Part shown: positions 1-12,712 of the stretch, piece by piece | Layout of the letters: each line of letters starts with the position of its first letter | Position numbering within the stretch: the stretch's first letter is position 1 | Source: Limonium bicolor | Taxonomy: Eukaryota; Streptophyta; Magnoliopsida; Caryophyllales; Plumbaginaceae | Assembly: GCA_023374045.1 (NCBI GenBank) | Contig: CM041778.1 | Location: 287,037,533-287,101,532 of the forward strand | Direction: 5' to 3' | DNA length: 64,000 bases | Made by a program: the position numbers and the translations under genes | Notes under the pieces: model-generated | The model's input: only the letters and a program-made list of their open reading frames with translations | Databases searched by the model: none | What the model was told of the DNA's origin: nothing

Positions 1-2
1 TT

Positions 3-879
3 GCTGAGGTGGGGGAAACCAGATTCACCTTTCAGTTTGCTTTAAAGGATGATACCGAGATTATTCTGTCTAATGGCCCATGGAACTTCCAACACAAACT
101 GCTGGCGATGATGGCGATAGATCCCAATCTCCCCATTGAATAACACGAACCTCAAGTCATCAAAATCTGGGTGGGTATTCACAAAATCCTCTGGTGGTGC
201 GTTATTTATAGAATGCTCTCCCTACATAAACCCTCTGTTAGTGCGTTATTTGAGGGTGAAAATCGAAATCAAGATTTTTGAACCCTTGTGTAGAATGTTG
301 GTTGTGAAAACTGTGAATGGCAACAGAGTTTGCAGGGTCTCATATGAAAACCTTCCTAGCTTTTGCTACAGATACGGCTACCTAACCCATACCATCTCTG
401 ATTGTAAGATCCCCACAGCTAAACCAAACTCCATAGAAAGATATGGCCAGTGGATAAGATCGAAATATGCGGGCTCTCTAGCGTCAGTAACGGACTCCTT
501 CCTTCTTGATCAACGGAAGGAGGAGGGGGTTCTAGACGGAATCACAACCCTGGCAACCCAAGCCAAACTTGTTCAACCAGTCAACCTTCCCACAGTCAAC
601 ATCGACCTATCTCTACCAACGAAACCCGTGGATATTGTCCCCATCCCTCAACAACCTCCCCAGATCATTGTTGGCCTCCCCTTGCAAAACCAAATGCAGC
701 CCAGAGTAACTCTGTCTCCTCAAAGCTCCTCTAACGCCACCTCCTCTGCCCCTCCAGGTTTCTTCAAACCTGGGCTCTTTCCTAATCCCCCTAGACTTAT
801 CCTCCTCAGCTCACCTTTGTCAAACTTCTCATCTGGTAACAATGAAGTAGACAAGAAAGTGTACCAAACATTTGACTAG
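3..879 (+). pseudogene. LINE-A ORF1 remnant (DUF4283, zinc knuckle)
   Basis: Bases 3-140 read as the end of a DUF4283 domain (motif LSNGPWNFQHKLLAMMAIDP) and then hit a stop. The rest is open from about 136 to 879. Around 364-405 a zinc knuckle is recognisable, but the second cysteine of CX2CX4HX4C is tyrosine (CYRYGYLTHTISDC), so zinc binding is doubtful. The C-terminal half is proline- and serine-rich, as in plant LINE ORF1 proteins, which bind the element RNA. Non-functional in this copy. Confidence 0.8.
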
Positions 880-1272
880 AGCACAACCCTACACAAGTTT
901 GAGAAGGACCTGGTAAACCGGAAAAAGAGGCCTTAGCTCCCTCTTCCACCGAAGTTAATTCTCCTCTGACCATCAGTAACCATAAAATTCTCCCTATTAG
1001 CCACCCCTCAAGTCCCCTTTCTTGGCCAAGCTTATCTACTCCTCAAAACCACATCCACACTAGTCGAGATAAAGGAAATGCCAAGATGTTCCAGGAATCC
1101 TCACTAAAATTGTCCTACCCTGATATGTTCAAACACAAAAAGAGAAAACTTGCCAATCTTAGACCACTGATGATCAGTCCCCATCGGAATATGGAGAACC
1201 TGGAAGAGTCTGAGAACTATGATTTTTTCACTCCAAGGCAGACCCTGATTCAGATCAGGGCTGCCAGGAAAA

Positions 1273-1990
1273 ATGAGCTGCATTTCCTTCAACTACCAAG
1301 GGTTGGGTCGCCCTTGTGTAGAGGTCTGGGTCACTGGTTTACTCAGGAAACACAAACCCGACCTGGTTTTTCTAATGGAGACCCATAGATCCATTCCTGA
1401 TATGGATTGCATCAAAGCTCGCTGGACTGCCAATAATGGTATCTCAGTGGCAAGTAAAGGCAAAAGTGGTGGTTTAGCCTTTTTGTGGAAGAAAACTTTG
1501 GTTGTCTCTGTTAGCAACTTCTCCAGTCATCATGTGGTAGCAGAGATCCTTCCTAGGTATGAACTCCTTTAACTTTACAGGATTTTATGGGTGGCCAAAT
1601 TGGGAAAAGAAATTTTTATCATGGGAACTTCTTCAAAGTATTAGCAATCATGTGCATTTATCACGGGTAGTAGTAGGAGATTTTAATCAAATTCTGTTTG
1701 ATAGATAGAAAAAAGGAGGGAGAGTTCGAGAAGAAAAACACATGTCGCCCTTTAGGGATATTATTTCTAAAACTAGGATTACAAGATGTTGGCTTCATGG
1801 GTTACCCTTACACCTACACAAATTGCCTAGATCCTCCCCATACTTTAGAGAGCAGATTGGATAGAGCCCTGGCCTCTAGTGACCTTTTTTCCCCTTTTCC
1901 TTCCCTTTCCATGCTTCATCTGTCTAAGGAAAATTTGGATCATTGTCCAATCTTGATAAACTTCTTTGGCAGCCACAAAAAGAGAGGGAG
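1273..1990 (+). pseudogene. LINE-A ORF2 endonuclease domain, broken
   Basis: The frame opens with MSCISFNYQGLGRP and continues to DLVFLMETH, the first Asn and Glu motifs of AP-type LINE endonucleases that nick the target DNA. After 1572 a frame change is needed to follow the domain (GFYGWPNWE, then VVVGDFNQI near 1670). A third segment (1698-2090) holds LESRLDRALAS. At least two frameshifts and a stop make it a pseudogene. Confidence 0.85.
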
Positions 1991-2399
1991 AATTTTCAGA
2001 TTTGAAAACGGTTGGATGTTGTATGGTAAATGTAGGGAGATTGTGCAACAAGTTTGGAGGGAGAATGCAAAGAGCTTAATGCATGGTTAACATTCACAAG
2101 TGTAAGATGAAGTTAATCCATTGGAAAGGATGGTCGATTGCTAGGATTCGATATAAGTTCTCGCAAAAAAAAATAGAGCTTGAGAACATTAATAGAAGTA
2201 ACATGACAGTATGGGCTGGTGCCAATAGGAAACACATTCTCACAGAGATAGAACTCCTCTACTTGAAAGAAGAAATCTACTGGAAGCAATGATCTATAGA
2301 TAAGTGGATAGCCGAGGGAGATAAAAACACTGCCTACTTTAACCAAAAAACCAACTCCAATAGATGTAGGAAAGAGATCTTTAGACTCCAATCTGAAGA

Positions 2400-3700
2400 T
2401 GGTTCTATCAAATTCTAGTGGAAAGACATTGAGAGAATATCCAGAGAATATTTTGAAACCCTCTTTAAGGCGGAAGATGTTAGGAATCCAAGTTTATTCA
2501 TGGAGGGAGTTTCTGGTATTCTTTCAGAAGAGAACATCGAAATCCTAAAGAAACCTTACACAAATTGTGCGATTATAGCCGCCTTCAAGTAACTTAGTCC
2601 CAAAAAAGCCCCAGGCCCTGATGGATTCAATAGAGAGTTCTTCAAAGCCTTTTGGCCCTCGGTGGGAGGACAGGTTATATCTACAATCCATAATTCTAGG
2701 TCATCCTATTCCTCCCTCCCTTAATGATTATTTCAACGCCTTAATCCCTAAAGAATTGGAGCCATCTCCATCACCAAATTCAGACCCATAGCTTTGTGCA
2801 ATGTGGTCTATAAAATAGCCACCAAAGTTTTAGTTAATCGAATCCAACCCATAGTTCCTGATATAATCTCGAAAAATCAGTCTGGTTTTGTGAAGGGAAG
2901 GCTGATTACTGATAACATTATCTTAGCTGACGAGCTACACCACAAAATAGCCCAGTCACAAGCAAAAAAAGAGGTTTTTTTCCTGTAAGCTGGATCTTAG
3001 CATCGCCTATGATAGATTGGAATGGTCCTTCATCAATTCCATTCGAATTGCAATAAGGTTTCCAGACTTGTGGCGGATCCCAAGGATGAATTGTATCACC
3101 TTGTGTAAAAGGGCAGTGATAGTGAATTGCATCTCTGGTAACCAATTTTTCCAAAGTAGAGGTATTCGCCAAGGAGACCCTCTCTCTCCCTTCCTCTTTA
3201 TCCTAGATAAAGAATCACTCACCAGAAGTCTAAATAAAGCGATGGAAAGAAAAGAATACCAAGGTTTATCCCTCTCGAAATATGCCCCATCCATATCCTA
3301 CTTAGCCTTTGCTAACGATGTTATTTTTTATGGACAAGCCACTAGTTCAAATATCACCTTCTTGGGTAATCTATTGGATAATTTCCTCTCTTGCTCAGGG
3401 CACGAAATAAACCTACAAAAATCTGAGATCACCTTTAGCCCAAAGATTCCCCAACAGCTCAAAATCTCTTTAGCCAACCAGCTCAAAGTACATGAAGTAT
3501 CTTATTTCACTAAGTATTTAGGATTGCTTATCAAAATAGGGAGGAACAAAAAAGAGACTTTCAATTACCTTATTGAATCACTCAGGAAAAGAGTGGCTAG
3601 CTGGGCAGTTCCCATGACCCAGTCAGCCAGAACCATTCTGCTTACGAGTGTGCTTCAATCTCTACCTACCTACACCACGTCGCTGTTCAAATTACCCTAA
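2400..3700 (+). pseudogene. LINE-A ORF2 reverse transcriptase, catalytic Asp lost
   Basis: Conserved RT blocks are visible across three frames: ALCNVVYKIATKVLVNRI and NQSGFVKGRLITDNI (2790-2930), GIRQGDPLSPFLFIL (about 3160-3210), and the catalytic box at about 3305-3320. That box reads FANDV where active LINEs have FADD, so the first of the two catalytic aspartates is asparagine. A run of 12 G at 3744-3755 follows, in the FWWGG motif region. Clearly inactive. Confidence 0.88.
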
Positions 3701-4061
3701 GGTGTCATATCCAAAATGAACTCCATTCTAGCTCAATTTTGGTGGGGGGGGGGGGATCCTCCTCGAAAAAAACCATGCACTGGAAAAGTGGGAAAGTGTT
3801 TGTTCCTTCAAAGATAAACGGGGACTGAGCTTTAAGCATATTGAAGACTTTAACTTAGTCCTGTTAGCTAAACAGATTTGGAAAATTATGCAAAACCCAA
3901 ACTCTCTTGTGGCAAGATCTCTTAAAGAATCCTACTTTCCAAATAAAAGCATCATTGAAACCAACACCAGCCCTCGTGATAGCCCCATTTAGAGATCTCT
4001 ACTGTATGGGATCAAGGTCATCAAGTTAGGATGCCTAAGAGAGATAGGAAATGGGTAAGAC

Positions 4062-5110
4062 ATGAATATCTGGTCCTCCCCATGGTTATGTAGAAACCAA
4101 TCGGGACGCCCTTATAGCAAGAAACCTAAGAATAGTCAAATTAATAAAGTGTGCAAATTGATCTGTCCAGCCAGCAATTCGTGGGAGGTGAGTAGAATAA
4201 CCAATAACTTTCTTTTGATGGACCAAGAAGTTATCTTCAACACAAAATTTCACTTCAGCAACAAGACAGATGGAGATGGACCCTCGAGAATTCAGGTGAG
4301 TATTCAGTGAAGTCTGGATACAAAGCAATTCAGCACAACTTCTTTAAAGCTTCAGGATCAAGACAGTCCCAGTCCCCGTGGAATATTATTTCCAGATTGG
4401 AATGGAAAATTGTTCCCCTAGGGTAAAGCTTTTTTACTGGAAATTCCTGCATCTTATTGTTCTAATTGCGTCCAATATAGCAAAGAGACTAGGGGGAGAA
4501 GGTTTATGCCTCCTATGTGGTAAGCTGGACACCACTCAACACTTTATTTTTCAATATTGTTCGGTTCAAGACATTTGGAAGAATACTGTCGACATCAATG
4601 ATCTTCCTATAGACAAAGAAGGGGTGATCCAGGACTGGTTAATTGCCCAAGCCAGTAACTGGAGCATCAAGCAACTATCCCAGATAGTTAACAATATGTG
4701 GGTTGTATATGATGCAAAAAACAAATGCAGACACAACCCGGAACTGTCTCTCATTGACAGTATAGATAGCAACATTGCATTCACAAGTGCTTATTAGAAA
4801 TCCATGGAAAATAGGAGAAAGAAAGGCTAGTGAAAGTCAAGGGACCGTGATTTATAATGAACATTCTATCTTCACAAACTGTTATAGGAAAAGAGATGCC
4901 CCTCTGATCTATAGTGGAGTCATTATCTCTCACTCAGGTGTTGCTTTGATGGTGTGTAACAGGAAATTCCGAAGCGGATTAGAAGAGTCAACTTTGGAAA
5001 TTCAAAACATCACTCACATGTTTTGGCAAGCTGCAGAAATGAAGATAGGAAGAGTTACAATCAGAGTCAACAACCATGGAACCTTGAAGATCTTAGAAGA
5101 AATCAAGTAG
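4062..5110 (+). pseudogene. LINE-A ORF2 zf-RVT and RNase H remnant
   Basis: Two open pieces (4378-4797 and 4775-5110) carry the end of ORF2. The first has the zf-RVT signature SPRVKLFYWKFLH, then CLLCGKLDTTQHFIFQYC. The second has an RVT_3-like RNase H segment (SGVIISHSGVALM and an alpha-helical stretch). The stop at about 5108 is followed by the LINE 3' UTR. The two pieces lie in different frames. Confidence 0.75.
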
Positions 5111-5394
5111 GGCATTCAAACAACAACAAGGATGTTCCGATCCTTAAATTTCATTTGGAAATATTTTGAATCAGTTAGATGTATGATGTGTAATATGGAT
5201 ATGTCAAACTTTCCTACAGTTTTAGCTGGTAGTTTTTTAGTAGTACTTTAGAATGGGGCTCATAGAAACCTTTTAAACCATCTACTAGACTTTTGTATGG
5301 TTCAGCCCTCCAAGGCGAGAAGCTAGGAAGCTGTAATTTGACTGCTTAAGTGTTAATTACTTTTCAATGAATGAGTACAACAAGTTTATCAAAA

Positions 5395-6260
5395 AATGAT
5401 AATATGATTCATTAATTTTGATATTATGATTCTATAAAATTGATATTATCATTCATTAATTAATAAGTGGTGAATTAGGTTACAAATTTCAGAAGTGATC
5501 AAAAATCATTATTTTACTATTGGTATATGGTGTATTTTAAATCTTCTATGGTGAATCATGTATTTTTCATACATACCAAATATTGTTTTGTGTTGCATAA
5601 TTGTTTAAATTTTTTTTATTGTTACATGTTTACGATGATATACTAAAATGAAGATACAATTCATTAATTTTGATATTATGATTCATTAAAATTGATATTA
5701 TGATTCATTAACTAATAAGTGGTGATTAAATGACAAACTCCGGAACCGATAAAAATCATTATTGTTTAGTGTATTATTACTGTATTGTAATGTATTTAAA
5801 ACCTTATATGGTGATTCATGTATTTTTCTTACGTACCAAATATTGTTTTGTGTTGTATTATTGTTTAATTTTTTATTTTTTATATGTTACTAATGATACA
5901 CTAAAATGATGTTATGATTCATTAAATTTGATATTATGATTCATGAAATTGGTATTATGATTCATTTACTAATAAGTGGTGGATTAAATGACAAACTTCG
6001 GAACAAATACTGAATCATTATTGTTTTGTGGTGTATTATTAATGTTATATGGTGTATTTTAAATTGTATATGGTGAATCATAAGTGCTGTTGATATATGT
6101 TGATATATACATGTAACTAATATAAAATTTTAAATTTGTCAAAACATATCCATGACTGGTCTTGTTTTGAAGAGCTTGAATTTAGATAAACAATGGTGTA
6201 ATTTTTTTTTATTTTGGATTTATATTTTAAAAATTACAACAATTTAAAATTAATATAACC
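5395..6260. repeat. Left arm of a long inverted repeat, made of about 245-bp tandem units
   Basis: Three diverged head-to-tail copies of an AT-rich unit start near 5403, 5659 and 5905. Each has ATTCATTAATTTTGATATTA-like starts, then CTAATAAGTGGTGAATTA and a stretch ending TACCAAATATTGTTTTGTGT. The reverse complement of 7858-8690 aligns with this arm, for example TTGAATTTAGATAAA near 6177 against its complement at 7960 and 8235. No coding potential seen. Confidence 0.75.
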
Positions 6261-6556
6261 AAAAGACAGTCAATCAGCTGCTGACTGGACTGCCACATAA
6301 TGTGAGCCACACCCATTTTGGTACAGGCAGCCCGTGTCGTCGACCGTCTGATCCGTCATATTGAGCGCACTGCTCACAACGACTTGGTAGGAGCCGAAAC
6401 ACCAATCTAACTACCGACCCCTAGATGTTATCTAGATATATTAACTTGTTTGAGTGGCGTGACCTGAATTTATTTAGTTATATTCAATAACCAAGTGATC
6501 TTTCATCCAGTGATTTATAAATATGACATTTAGTACCGTAGACGGGAGATAGATAA

Positions 6557-7792
6557 GGCTCTGTTCGGTGCTAATGTTTTTGTGGTATAAATATGCAATT
6601 TTTGATAAAAATGTCAAACCGTCACATTGCCGAACAACAATTTTCAAACAACTGTCAATATACCAGCACAAAATAGTCACAAAACAACCAGCAGTTTATG
6701 GTGCAAAGAGAATAAATACCGTAAACAAGACGGCCAGAAAACTATAATTAAGAGGGGAAGAATATTTTAATAATATTAATTAATATTTAAAAATTAATTT
6801 TTAATAAATTAATTTGAATTTTTAATATTTTTAATTATATTTTAAAAATGATATTATATATTAAATTTGACAAAAAAAATTAAATTAAAATTGAAATATA
6901 TAAACTAAAAAATAAAAAAGTTTGTTTTCCCTTTTTTATTTTTAGTTTTTTTTTATCAAGATTGACATACCAAATTATAAGTTAATGACAATAATAAAGA
7001 ACAATAGTTTTAAACAAGTAATGTTTTTCTAAAACTTATAATAAAAGTTATTTTGAGTAATTCTAATAATTTTTTAATTTATAGAATCTGTAATAAAAAA
7101 CTAAAAAAATTGTATTATGGATAGATGGGATACATGATTACTAAGAATGACATAATAATCAGTTTTACTTTTGACTATATTGTTATAAAAAAGATATAAA
7201 ATCAGAATATTTAATTATATCTACATATATTAATATATAGGTCATATTTTTTAACAACTAAATTGTTTATTTTTTGAATGATGTAAACATTAATAAAGTT
7301 AATTAAGTATTATATTTTCCTTTTATTCAAATGTGAATAAGTAGACTAGTGTGTTAAAATCATGTATAGTTACAATTGTTGTTATCCATTGATAGAATTG
7401 TGTTTGATAATAGTGAATTTATTTGTATAGACCTAAATATAAATGTTATCAATTGTTTATTGTAATAAAACTTTGTTGTTTTTCTAATTATAAATTATGT
7501 ATATATTAATCTATATATTTGTTAGTAGCTTCTTTATTTACATCTTTAAAAAATTGTTTTAAAATGTAATATAAAATTTGTAATTGTAGCACAGACATTC
7601 GTAAACGCACTACACTTAACTAACTTATTCAAATACGCCAGACGAAACCGCCACACTGCCGAACAACAATTTTCAAAACAACCACTAAACAGCCAGCACA
7701 AAACAACCATCAAAATACCACAAAACAGCAGGCCAAAACAACGAAACCAAAACAGCTACAAAACAACCACAAAAAAGCCACCGAACAGAGCC
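6557..7792. mobile_element. 1.2-kb TIR element, non-autonomous DNA transposon
   Basis: The ends are inverted copies: GGCTCTGTTCGGTG at 6557 and its complement ending at 7792 (CCACCGAACAGAGCC). Flanks are TAA on the left and AAA on the right, which could be a decayed 3-bp target duplication of the PIF/Harbinger type. A hAT origin cannot be excluded. A subterminal direct repeat, GCCGAACAACAATTTTCAAA, occurs near 6630 and 7658. The interior is AT-rich with no ORF. Confidence 0.65.
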
Positions 7793-7857
7793 AAAGCGGT
7801 CTGGTTGTTCTTTAGTTTAAGCGACCCAGTGACTTGGTTGTTCAGGTGGTACGTGGC

Positions 7858-8690
7858 TGCTTACTATACATATGAGTTGACACTTTTTAAGTAAAATTTT
7901 AAATGATTACAATTTTCAAAATATAAGACCAAAATGTAGATAATATTAACAATTTTTTTATCTAAATTCATATTCTTCCAAACAAGCAAACAATGGTTAT
8001 GTTTGATAAGTTAAAAAATTCATATTAGCTATGTGTATATATATGTACATATCAATGAGACTTATGGTTACCCTGTAAAGTTAAAATAAATTACACCACA
8101 CAACAATAGTATTGATCTTAAGTTCTGAAATTTACATTGGCAGCTTACTCCACATATGAGTTGACAATTTTTAAATAAAATTTTTAAATGATTATAATTT
8201 TCAAAATATAAGACCAAAATGTAGATAATAATTTTTCATCTAAATTCAAGTTTTTCAAAACAACACAAGTAATAATTATATTTGATAAGTTAAAAAACTC
8301 ATCTTAGCTATGTGTATATATTTGTACATATCAAATAGACTTATGATTCACCCTATAAAATTTAAAATAAATTAAGTAACAATATATTACACCACACAAC
8401 AATAATAATTCATCTTTAGTTTGAAATTTATACTTTTTTAAAATATATAATTAACTGAAGATACACTATACAATAATAAAAATACATTACAAAATAATAA
8501 TAATCCATCATTAGTTTCAAATTTTATACATCACAAAATAATAATCTCCATCATTAGTTTCAAATACATCTGAAAAATATCTGATTTATCGCTTGTCAAT
8601 CAATGAATAATATTAAATTTTAGTTAATAATTATAATATCATCATAAATCATCTAAAAGATAAAATTTTCATATTTAGTATGAACATATA
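7858..8690. repeat. Right arm of the long inverted repeat
   Basis: Two direct copies start with CATATGAGTTGACA at about 7869 and 8153 and run through AAGACCAAAATGTAGATAAT to TAGCTATGTGTATATAT. Read as reverse complement, the arm matches the tandem units at 5395-6260, including the TTATGATTCACC block. With the left arm it makes a roughly 3.3-kb foldback-like structure interrupted by the TIR element at 6557-7792. Nothing coding. Confidence 0.7.
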
Positions 8691-8773
8691 TATCATTGGT
8701 CTTGTACCGAAAACTTGGGGGCCGTTCTATAGTGACGATTCGCAACTTGTTTCAATTAAGCTGACAAGTGTTA

Positions 8774-9282
8774 GGGGGTGTTCGATACTTGCAGTGAAAC
8801 GCAGCAAATGGTGTGTTCACTTTAATCTCACCGTGGTTAATGTATAGAGACTTGACAAGTGGATCATGGTACATATTTTACCCAATCAACAACAGACACC
8901 TATGTTCTACTTTTAATAAAAAGTAGATTAATCCTGTGCAGTCTACGAATCGTTCTCAACGAACGGAGCCTATGTGAAAATTAGTGAATGCATGTTTAAA
9001 ATTACAAAACAAATGCGTAATTTTCTCGACATTCAAGGGGTTGTTCGCTCAACGCAGGAAAACCTGCGATTTTTTAAATCTTCCTATGGTTAACTGCGGT
9101 TAACCTATCGCAGACTGCACAGGATTAATCTACTTTTTATTAAAAGTAGAACATAGGTGTCTGTTGTTGATTGGGTAAAATATGTACCATGATCCACTTG
9201 TCAAGTCTCTATACATTAACCACGGTGAGATTAAAGTGAACACACCATTTGCTGCGTTTCACTGCAAGTATCGAACACCCCC
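8774..9282. mobile_element. Foldback MITE with about 173-bp near-perfect inverted arms
   Basis: The left arm (8774-8946) and right arm (9109-9282) are almost exact reverse complements, starting with GGGGGTGTTCGATACTTGC. About 160 bp separates them. The left flank is TTA and the right flank ATA, close to the TTA/TAA target of PIF/Harbinger (Tourist) MITEs. The element ends 94 bp before the start codon of the methyltransferase gene, so it lies in its promoter or 5' UTR. Confidence 0.85.
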
Positions 9283-9376
9283 ATAATTGCCGTTTCTTTC
9301 TTTTTCACGTCTACCCAGTGAAACAACTTCACGCAGCTAGCGTACGGCCTGCCACACCACGAAGCTAGCCTAAGCG
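9283..9376 (+). promoter_or_regulatory. Short 5' leader of the methyltransferase gene
   Basis: Only 94 bp separates the foldback MITE from the ATG. The stretch is pyrimidine-rich at its start (CGTTTCTTTCTTTTTCACG), as many plant leaders are. I see no convincing TATA box here, so the transcription start may lie inside the MITE. This is a positional inference. Confidence 0.35.
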
Positions 9377-12300
9377 ATGTCGGGATTATCTTTGCGCCTT
9401 TCTATGGAGTTGTTAACAGCCCCCAGAAACGCCCGAACTTGCACTCGGCGTCTCTACTTTTGGCCAAGAAATGTCTCCTGCAGGCCGCTCAGAACAGGCA
9501 GAATCCACTTTTGTTCTCATCTTCAAGCTGCTTCTGGTATAACAGAAAGCCCTGCCCTTGCTCCAACTGGGCTTTCAGGTTTTCCATCATTTATATCCAT
9601 ATTTGTACATATCAATCCATTATTTGTTGAACCTACAGAGTTTGTCTGCTTAGTGTGCCTGTAGAAGTAATTTCTCTTGCTTGGATCGAGATGATGGTTG
9701 GCCTTTTGGGAATAATAGCAGATGTTGACCTTTATTGACCTTTTTTTTTATTCTGAACTGTCCGATTGAATAGAAACTTCTGAAGTTGGGTTTGTTTCCC
9801 GTGACAACCAAATCTACTTCTCAAATTATCTGTCAACTGCTAACCAAGTTACTGGGGCTCGGCCCTAATGAATTTTCATGTGACGAGGTAGCTTGGCCCT
9901 AGTGAATTCCATGACGAAGGACAGATGTTTGTTTTACGGAAATAACTTGTTTCTGAGCTGAAGCAAAATTGAGAAGTGGCGTTGGGGCCGGGGGCGAATA
10001 ACTGTTCAAATTGCTTTACTTTTCTTTGGATTCGATCCTGGCTGCTGAACTTTGTCTGTAGCCTCTGAAATATGATTTACTGTCGTTTGATCAATGAGAC
10101 GATAAGGATGACCTTACAAAAAGTGTCAGTCACCAAGTTTTTACTGAAGCTTCTAATATTTTCATGGATGAATTTTATGGCTGTCTGAACATGCTAAAGA
10201 TTGTGGTCTTTCTATATTGGATCTATATTTTCCCAGACTTCATTTTGGACCTGCTTTCTAATGCATGCCTTCTTCTACAGGAACGGAAGATGTTTTAATG
10301 GGCTATGTGTTTGGACAGAAAAAGGCAACTGAAGTTGCTCACTCGTAGGTATTGGATATACCGATGATATTTTCATTCTTTTTGTATGTGTACCATGACT
10401 GTATGTGCAAAGAATACAGCTGAACCTCCTCTGTTCCTATTATGATTACACTTTTATCTGCATTTTAAAAGGTTCCTGTCATGTGTTGTATTGTATTTTA
10501 TTGTATTGATGTTATTATACGCGAATGCCAAAGCAGTGACTGTATTATATGTGTGGGGAAGATTTGTATGCCTGGGCTGATGTCTAGAGAGACATTTCTT
10601 CTCGTGAGGCCACCTCTTATTTGATTTTGATGTGGATAACAGTTCGAGTATATTTCTGAATGGTTAGGCTGGAAGTTGTTTTCCTTAGGACTTGTCAGTT
10701 ACCTATAATGCTCCTTGGATTTGGTTTTATCACATAAGAGGCATTTGTTTCATGTCTCTGTTGTTCAAGCAAGGATCTCCAGTGAGTTTCTTTACTCATG
10801 AAGACGTGTGTAAAAATTGCTTGTTTGGAGGTTGGACAGTGTTTGTCATGCTCTCCTTCCTTTGTTGCTTATTTTAAATTTGTTCCTATTTTAAATTTGT
10901 TCCTATTTGCATATCAAGTAGATGACTGTACGTGCATACGGCTTTTGATGAAAACTGCCCAAATGCTCGTGAAAACCTTGTGATTCTGCAGTCTCAATTA
11001 TTTAGTGTTGAATGTGGATGATTTTGTTGCGTCACTTGCTGCTGAACTGTGGCTCATGTTCCTCTAATCAATGCTTTAAATATGCTTGTCTTTTTTTTTC
11101 TTCTGTTGTAGAGTCTGGAAACAAGTGGTGCAAAGAGGTGACACGGTTATTGATGCAACATGTGGCAATGGTTATGATACATTGGCGATGTTCAGGCTGG
11201 TGAAGGATGAGTCATGCAAAGGTCGTGTATATGGATTTGATCTGCAGAAAGATGCAATAAAGAGTACCTCATACCTGCTTGATGCTTCTCTTGATTCAAA
11301 TGAGGTGCTGCTTTTTGTTTCTCTTGATATCTAAGTCTTGTAGCTTGATTATATGTTTGTGTTGCACAAAATCTGTCAATCTAGATATACTTATCGAAGT
11401 CCAAGCTATCGTGTTTAGTAGAGCTGTTTGGTGGGATATGACAAAACAGGAATTGGGAATTGTATTCCATAAAGCAGAATGCTGAACGATGTCTGCTTGC
11501 CCTATGCTAATGATATCTTATCAGTAGTCAATATATGAGGGTGTAGACTGTAGACAACCAGTATTTCAGGTGTATTTTCATACCACAATGTCTTTATGCC
11601 CAACTCTTGCTACTATTCATCCCCAAGGTTAAAATGTTCGAGTAGCCAACAAACCTATTATGAAACTCGTGCAGTTGTTTATTTTATTTACCTGGACTTA
11701 AAAGAGGTACTTCTGTGCAGAGAAAATCAATCATACTCTTTCCTACTTGTCATAGTAGAATGGTTGAAGAGCTCCCAGAGGATAGCTGTGCAAGGTACTC
11801 ATTCCGAAAAATGTATCCAATAAGATAGTTGATCTCACTGGGCTGGTAACTTGCTGTTTCTTACTGAGGTCATTGTTGTCGATCTTGTTGTTAAGCCTCT
11901 CAAAATGCTGTGTTTTTTTTTTATCAGGCTGGTTGCTTTCAACCTGGGTTATCTTCCTGGGGGTGACAAAACCGTAATCACAAAACCGGGCACAACACTG
12001 TGTGCGCTGGAGGCGGCAAAGGACATTCTTCTATCTGGAGGTCTTATAAGCTTGGTGGTTTATGTGGGGCACCCTGGCGGAAGGTAATCAATGTTTCATC
12101 TACCTGTAGATTGTATTCTTTTTCTTCATAAAAATATGTTAAAATTTATTGGCAGGATCATCTGCTCAATTGTTTGGCTGAGATTATGGTGATGTCCAAT
12201 GCAAAATTCCTCATGAGCAAAAATATTTAAACTTGGTTGTGAATGTGAATTGTGTTTTGTGGTTGCGCTCTGTTATGCAGGGAAGAATTTGAAATTGTGA

Positions 12301-12404
12301 TGGGATTCGCTGCTGGTTTGCCAGTTGACGAGTGGGCCTGTACCCAGATTCAGACGTCGAATAGGCCGTCTGCTCCCATGCTCGTTTTTATGTTCAAGAA
12401 GTAG
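9377..12404 (+). CDS. YtqB/MnmM-like SAM-dependent methyltransferase, six exons, probably organellar
   Basis: Exons by splice sites and phase: 9377-9536, 10281-10344, 11112-11304, 11721-11794, 11928-12083, 12281-12404. They join without a stop into 771 nt (256 aa), and every intron is GT-AG. Residues 1-53 are rich in Arg, Ser and Leu and poor in acid, like a plastid or mitochondrial transit peptide. Residues 87-100 hold the SAM-binding motif [14 protein letters not shown], about 109-120 the acidic motif II region (GRVYGFDLQ), and 166-176 [11 protein letters not shown], typical of the rRNA_methylase family PF06962. The C-terminus has [12 protein letters not shown] and ends LVFMFKK. Bacillus YtqB of this family has been reported as MnmM, which methylates the wobble uridine of tRNA. 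A matching organellar tRNA role is inference. This appears to be the only intact host gene here. Confidence 0.9.
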
Positions 12405-12444
12405 ATAGCAACAATGAGATGTGTGGATTTGCACAGTTATGTTT

Positions 12445-12710
12445 TGATGAGTCTAGACTAGTGGATAAGTTTCTTGGCCATGTGTATAGGAGGGGGAGAA
12501 GAATATTAGAAATGCGGGAGTGTGTTAGTCGTGAAATTTGTTACCGCTGAAGTTTGTTATGTCAGTATTATCCTAGCACTTTTATTATAGCCTAGTACTA
12601 TATAGAGTGGATAGGGGGATGGGAATGGGCATCGGGAAGTTAGAGAATGAAATAGGCCTCGAAAGAGGATTTTGGGAGAGCTTAGTGCCTGGTTGGTGCT
12701 GGCTCTATCA
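12445..12710 (+). repeat. 5' LTR of the 2.0-kb element
   Basis: TG..CA bounded, 266 bp. It differs from the 3' LTR at two sites I can see: CCATGTG against CCACGTG, and GGGAGTGTG against GGGAGTTTG. The next bases are the primer-binding site. Confidence 0.95.
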
Positions 12711-12712
12711 TT

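Larger units (their letters stand above)
1..5390 (+). mobile_element. LINE-A, L1-type non-LTR retrotransposon, decayed
   Basis: The order is ORF1 (DUF4283 and zinc knuckle), endonuclease, reverse transcriptase, zf-RVT and RNase H, which is the layout of plant L1 LINEs. The 5' end lies outside the window. Many frameshifts and stops break every domain. The last 280 bases after the RNase H frame are an untranslated tail ending in a short A-run near 5386-5391. LINE-B (16941-36695) is a relative in the same orientation. Confidence 0.9.

Noticed and set aside
6549..7800. hAT origin of the 1.2-kb TIR element
   Set aside because: No 8-bp target duplication is present. A decayed 3-bp one is as far as the flanks allow, so the class is left open.
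9439..9630. Alternative first exon in another frame of the methyltransferase gene
   Set aside because: It starts from TTG, and only the ATG frame at 9377 joins exon 2 in phase to the conserved GTEDVLMGY text.
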